From the NCBI RefSeq assembly GCF_000003815.2, contig NC_049983.1, positions 29,405,563-29,436,182 on the forward strand: a DNA stretch of 30,620 bases, in the 5' to 3' direction. The translations under genes were made by a program, and so were the position numbers. Source of the DNA: Branchiostoma floridae. Lineage: Eukaryota; Chordata; Leptocardii; Amphioxiformes; Branchiostomatidae. Under the pieces are notes generated by a model. It saw nothing but the letters and a program-made list of their open reading frames with translations, was not told where the DNA came from and searched no databases. Each line of letters begins with the position of its first letter. Position 1 is the stretch's first letter. Positions 29,495 through 30,620 of this stretch are shown here, piece by piece.

Positions 29495-29879
29495 TAATTG
29501 GGCCTATGAAATTCACTCCAGATTGCAGCATTACAACATGTTAACAAATCCCAAACGGTCTCACCCGCAAATCTGATTTAGTAAAAATAAAGTTTTGTTA
29601 CCCGAAAAAACCCTAATATCATAACATCGTCACATGATGAAAACTAACGCCCTGACTTGCTGGAAATCTAGACAATCATATAACTCTCTCCCTAAGGCTC
29701 TTGCTTAAGACCTGTATTTATAAAATATACATTATGATTACAAAGGCAAATTATGTACACGGGGAGGAATGATAACTGGACCATGGAATATGTGCGGATT
29801 CCCTTTATATTCCCCATTCGCAAATTAAACCAAACCAATAAAATAAAATAAATAAAACACTTTTGAACCAGTCTGCGCT

Positions 29880-30210
29880 TGTTACTTGCACCACGTGACC
29901 TCTCATATAAGCCTCTACAAGCACGTCACCGGAACGTACTGCGCCTGCGCGAAAAGTATAGACATGCTAAACCTTGCTAAACCCCCGGTTTACTAAAGGG
30001 CCGCATTTAAGAAAGTATGTGCGTATATAAGGGTGAAATCCCGTGTACGTTTTACATGAAACCATGTCTCTAACATATATTGTGCAACAAGCAGGATTTC
30101 AATGCAACGTTGACCAAACCAAGCCCCAAACCACCAGGGTTCGCGCAGGCGCAGTACGTTCCGGTGACGTGCTGCCTCTACAAGGCTCCACATGTCACTG
30201 GAAATATAAG
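29880..30210. mobile_element. Foldback element with a perfect 32-bp inverted repeat
   Basis: CACGTCACCGGAACGTACTG followed by CGCCTGCGCGAA (29922-29953) is exactly complementary to 30139-30170. Outside it, AGCCTCTACAAG and CCTCTACAAGGCT extend the symmetry imperfectly. No terminal duplication was settled. Confidence 0.65.
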
Positions 30211-30620
30211 CCTCTACCAGGCTCCAAAACTACGACTTTTTTATGGCCAACCAACTCCTCTGGTATCTGCATATTTGGCGTTACAATTTCTACTGTTTCC
30301 AGTGAGTTGCGGAGCCTGGCAGATCCTTGATACCAATGCTTATAAACATATCATCAATTCGTGCATTGCACAATTTCAACTAAATTTAGATGCATGGGCT
30401 TGCTTCAAGAGGACATTTGAGCTTGCACTTCGGACTCTTTTATAACATCTTCGTAGCAGCAACGCTGGATGACTAACAGACTGAACAGCTTATTACACAG
30501 TAAACTGTCTAGAGAGACGTCCTGTTTTCTCTTAACATCCTTTTAAAACAAAACTACGAGCTTCAGTATTCCACACGATGATCATCCGCTGCTGAGGCAG
30601 GAAACAGTCAACGTGTCACT
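30211..30620. other. Stretch with no recognisable gene
   Basis: Open frames of 95 and 121 codons overlap on + but overlap the foldback element and show no domain. Confidence 0.5.

Overview
This is animal genomic DNA: spliced exons, TATA and AATAAA signals, non-LTR retrotransposon debris, foldback DNA transposons and many minisatellites, with one assembly gap of 142 N (27072-27213). The best fit is a cephalochordate (amphioxus, Branchiostoma-like). This rests on a chordate-type TRH precursor with very many tripeptide units and on repeat content that resembles amphioxus; the species itself cannot be read from the window.

The only protein-coding host gene I can support is at 26066-28040 (+): a secreted neuropeptide precursor of the thyrotropin-releasing hormone (TRH) family. 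Its exons are linked by phase-1 introns. The first coding exon carries a signal peptide followed by nine AHGAEP repeats. Later exons carry seventeen visible QSPGKR units (predicted pGlu-Ser-Pro-amide) and a single QHPGKR unit, the canonical TRH sequence (pGlu-His-Pro-amide). A 57-nt segment, bounded by GT and AG and containing an in-frame TAA, lies between the first QSP block and the rest. It aligns without gaps to a coding spacer further downstream. If it is spliced out, the reading frame continues toward the canonical TRH unit; if it is retained, the precursor ends early. A TATA box, initiator and splice donor at 19763-19853 form a plausible promoter and non-coding first exon for this gene, about 6.2 kb upstream.

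Layout. 1-5.8 kb: minisatellites (48-bp, 28-bp and 42-bp units), copies of a terminal-repeat family with a hammerhead-ribozyme-like hairpin, and possible retroelement tails. 5.4-5.8 kb: a GC-rich promoter-like stretch ending in a good splice donor. 5.85-6.9 kb: a decayed CR1/L2-type retrotransposon 3' end split by a small TA-flanked inverted-repeat element. 7-11.2 kb: mostly tandem arrays, including a 1.4-kb composite minisatellite/microsatellite and a 23-bp array. 11.2-14.1 kb: element remnants, a clean 349-bp hAT-type element with an 8-bp target duplication, and a 17-bp GC-rich array. 14.1-15.5 kb (-): a reverse-transcriptase fragment broken by one in-frame stop. 15.5-19.1 kb: mostly featureless, with a second degenerate hammerhead-like tail and an inverted-repeat element. 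19.2-22.7 kb: arrays around the putative promoter. 22.7-25.1 kb: small duplications. 25.13-25.85 kb: a 720-bp Harbinger-like inverted-repeat element just upstream of the TRH coding exons. 28-30.6 kb: further foldback elements. Tandem arrays occupy very roughly a fifth of the window, and most long ORFs in it are by-products of these arrays.
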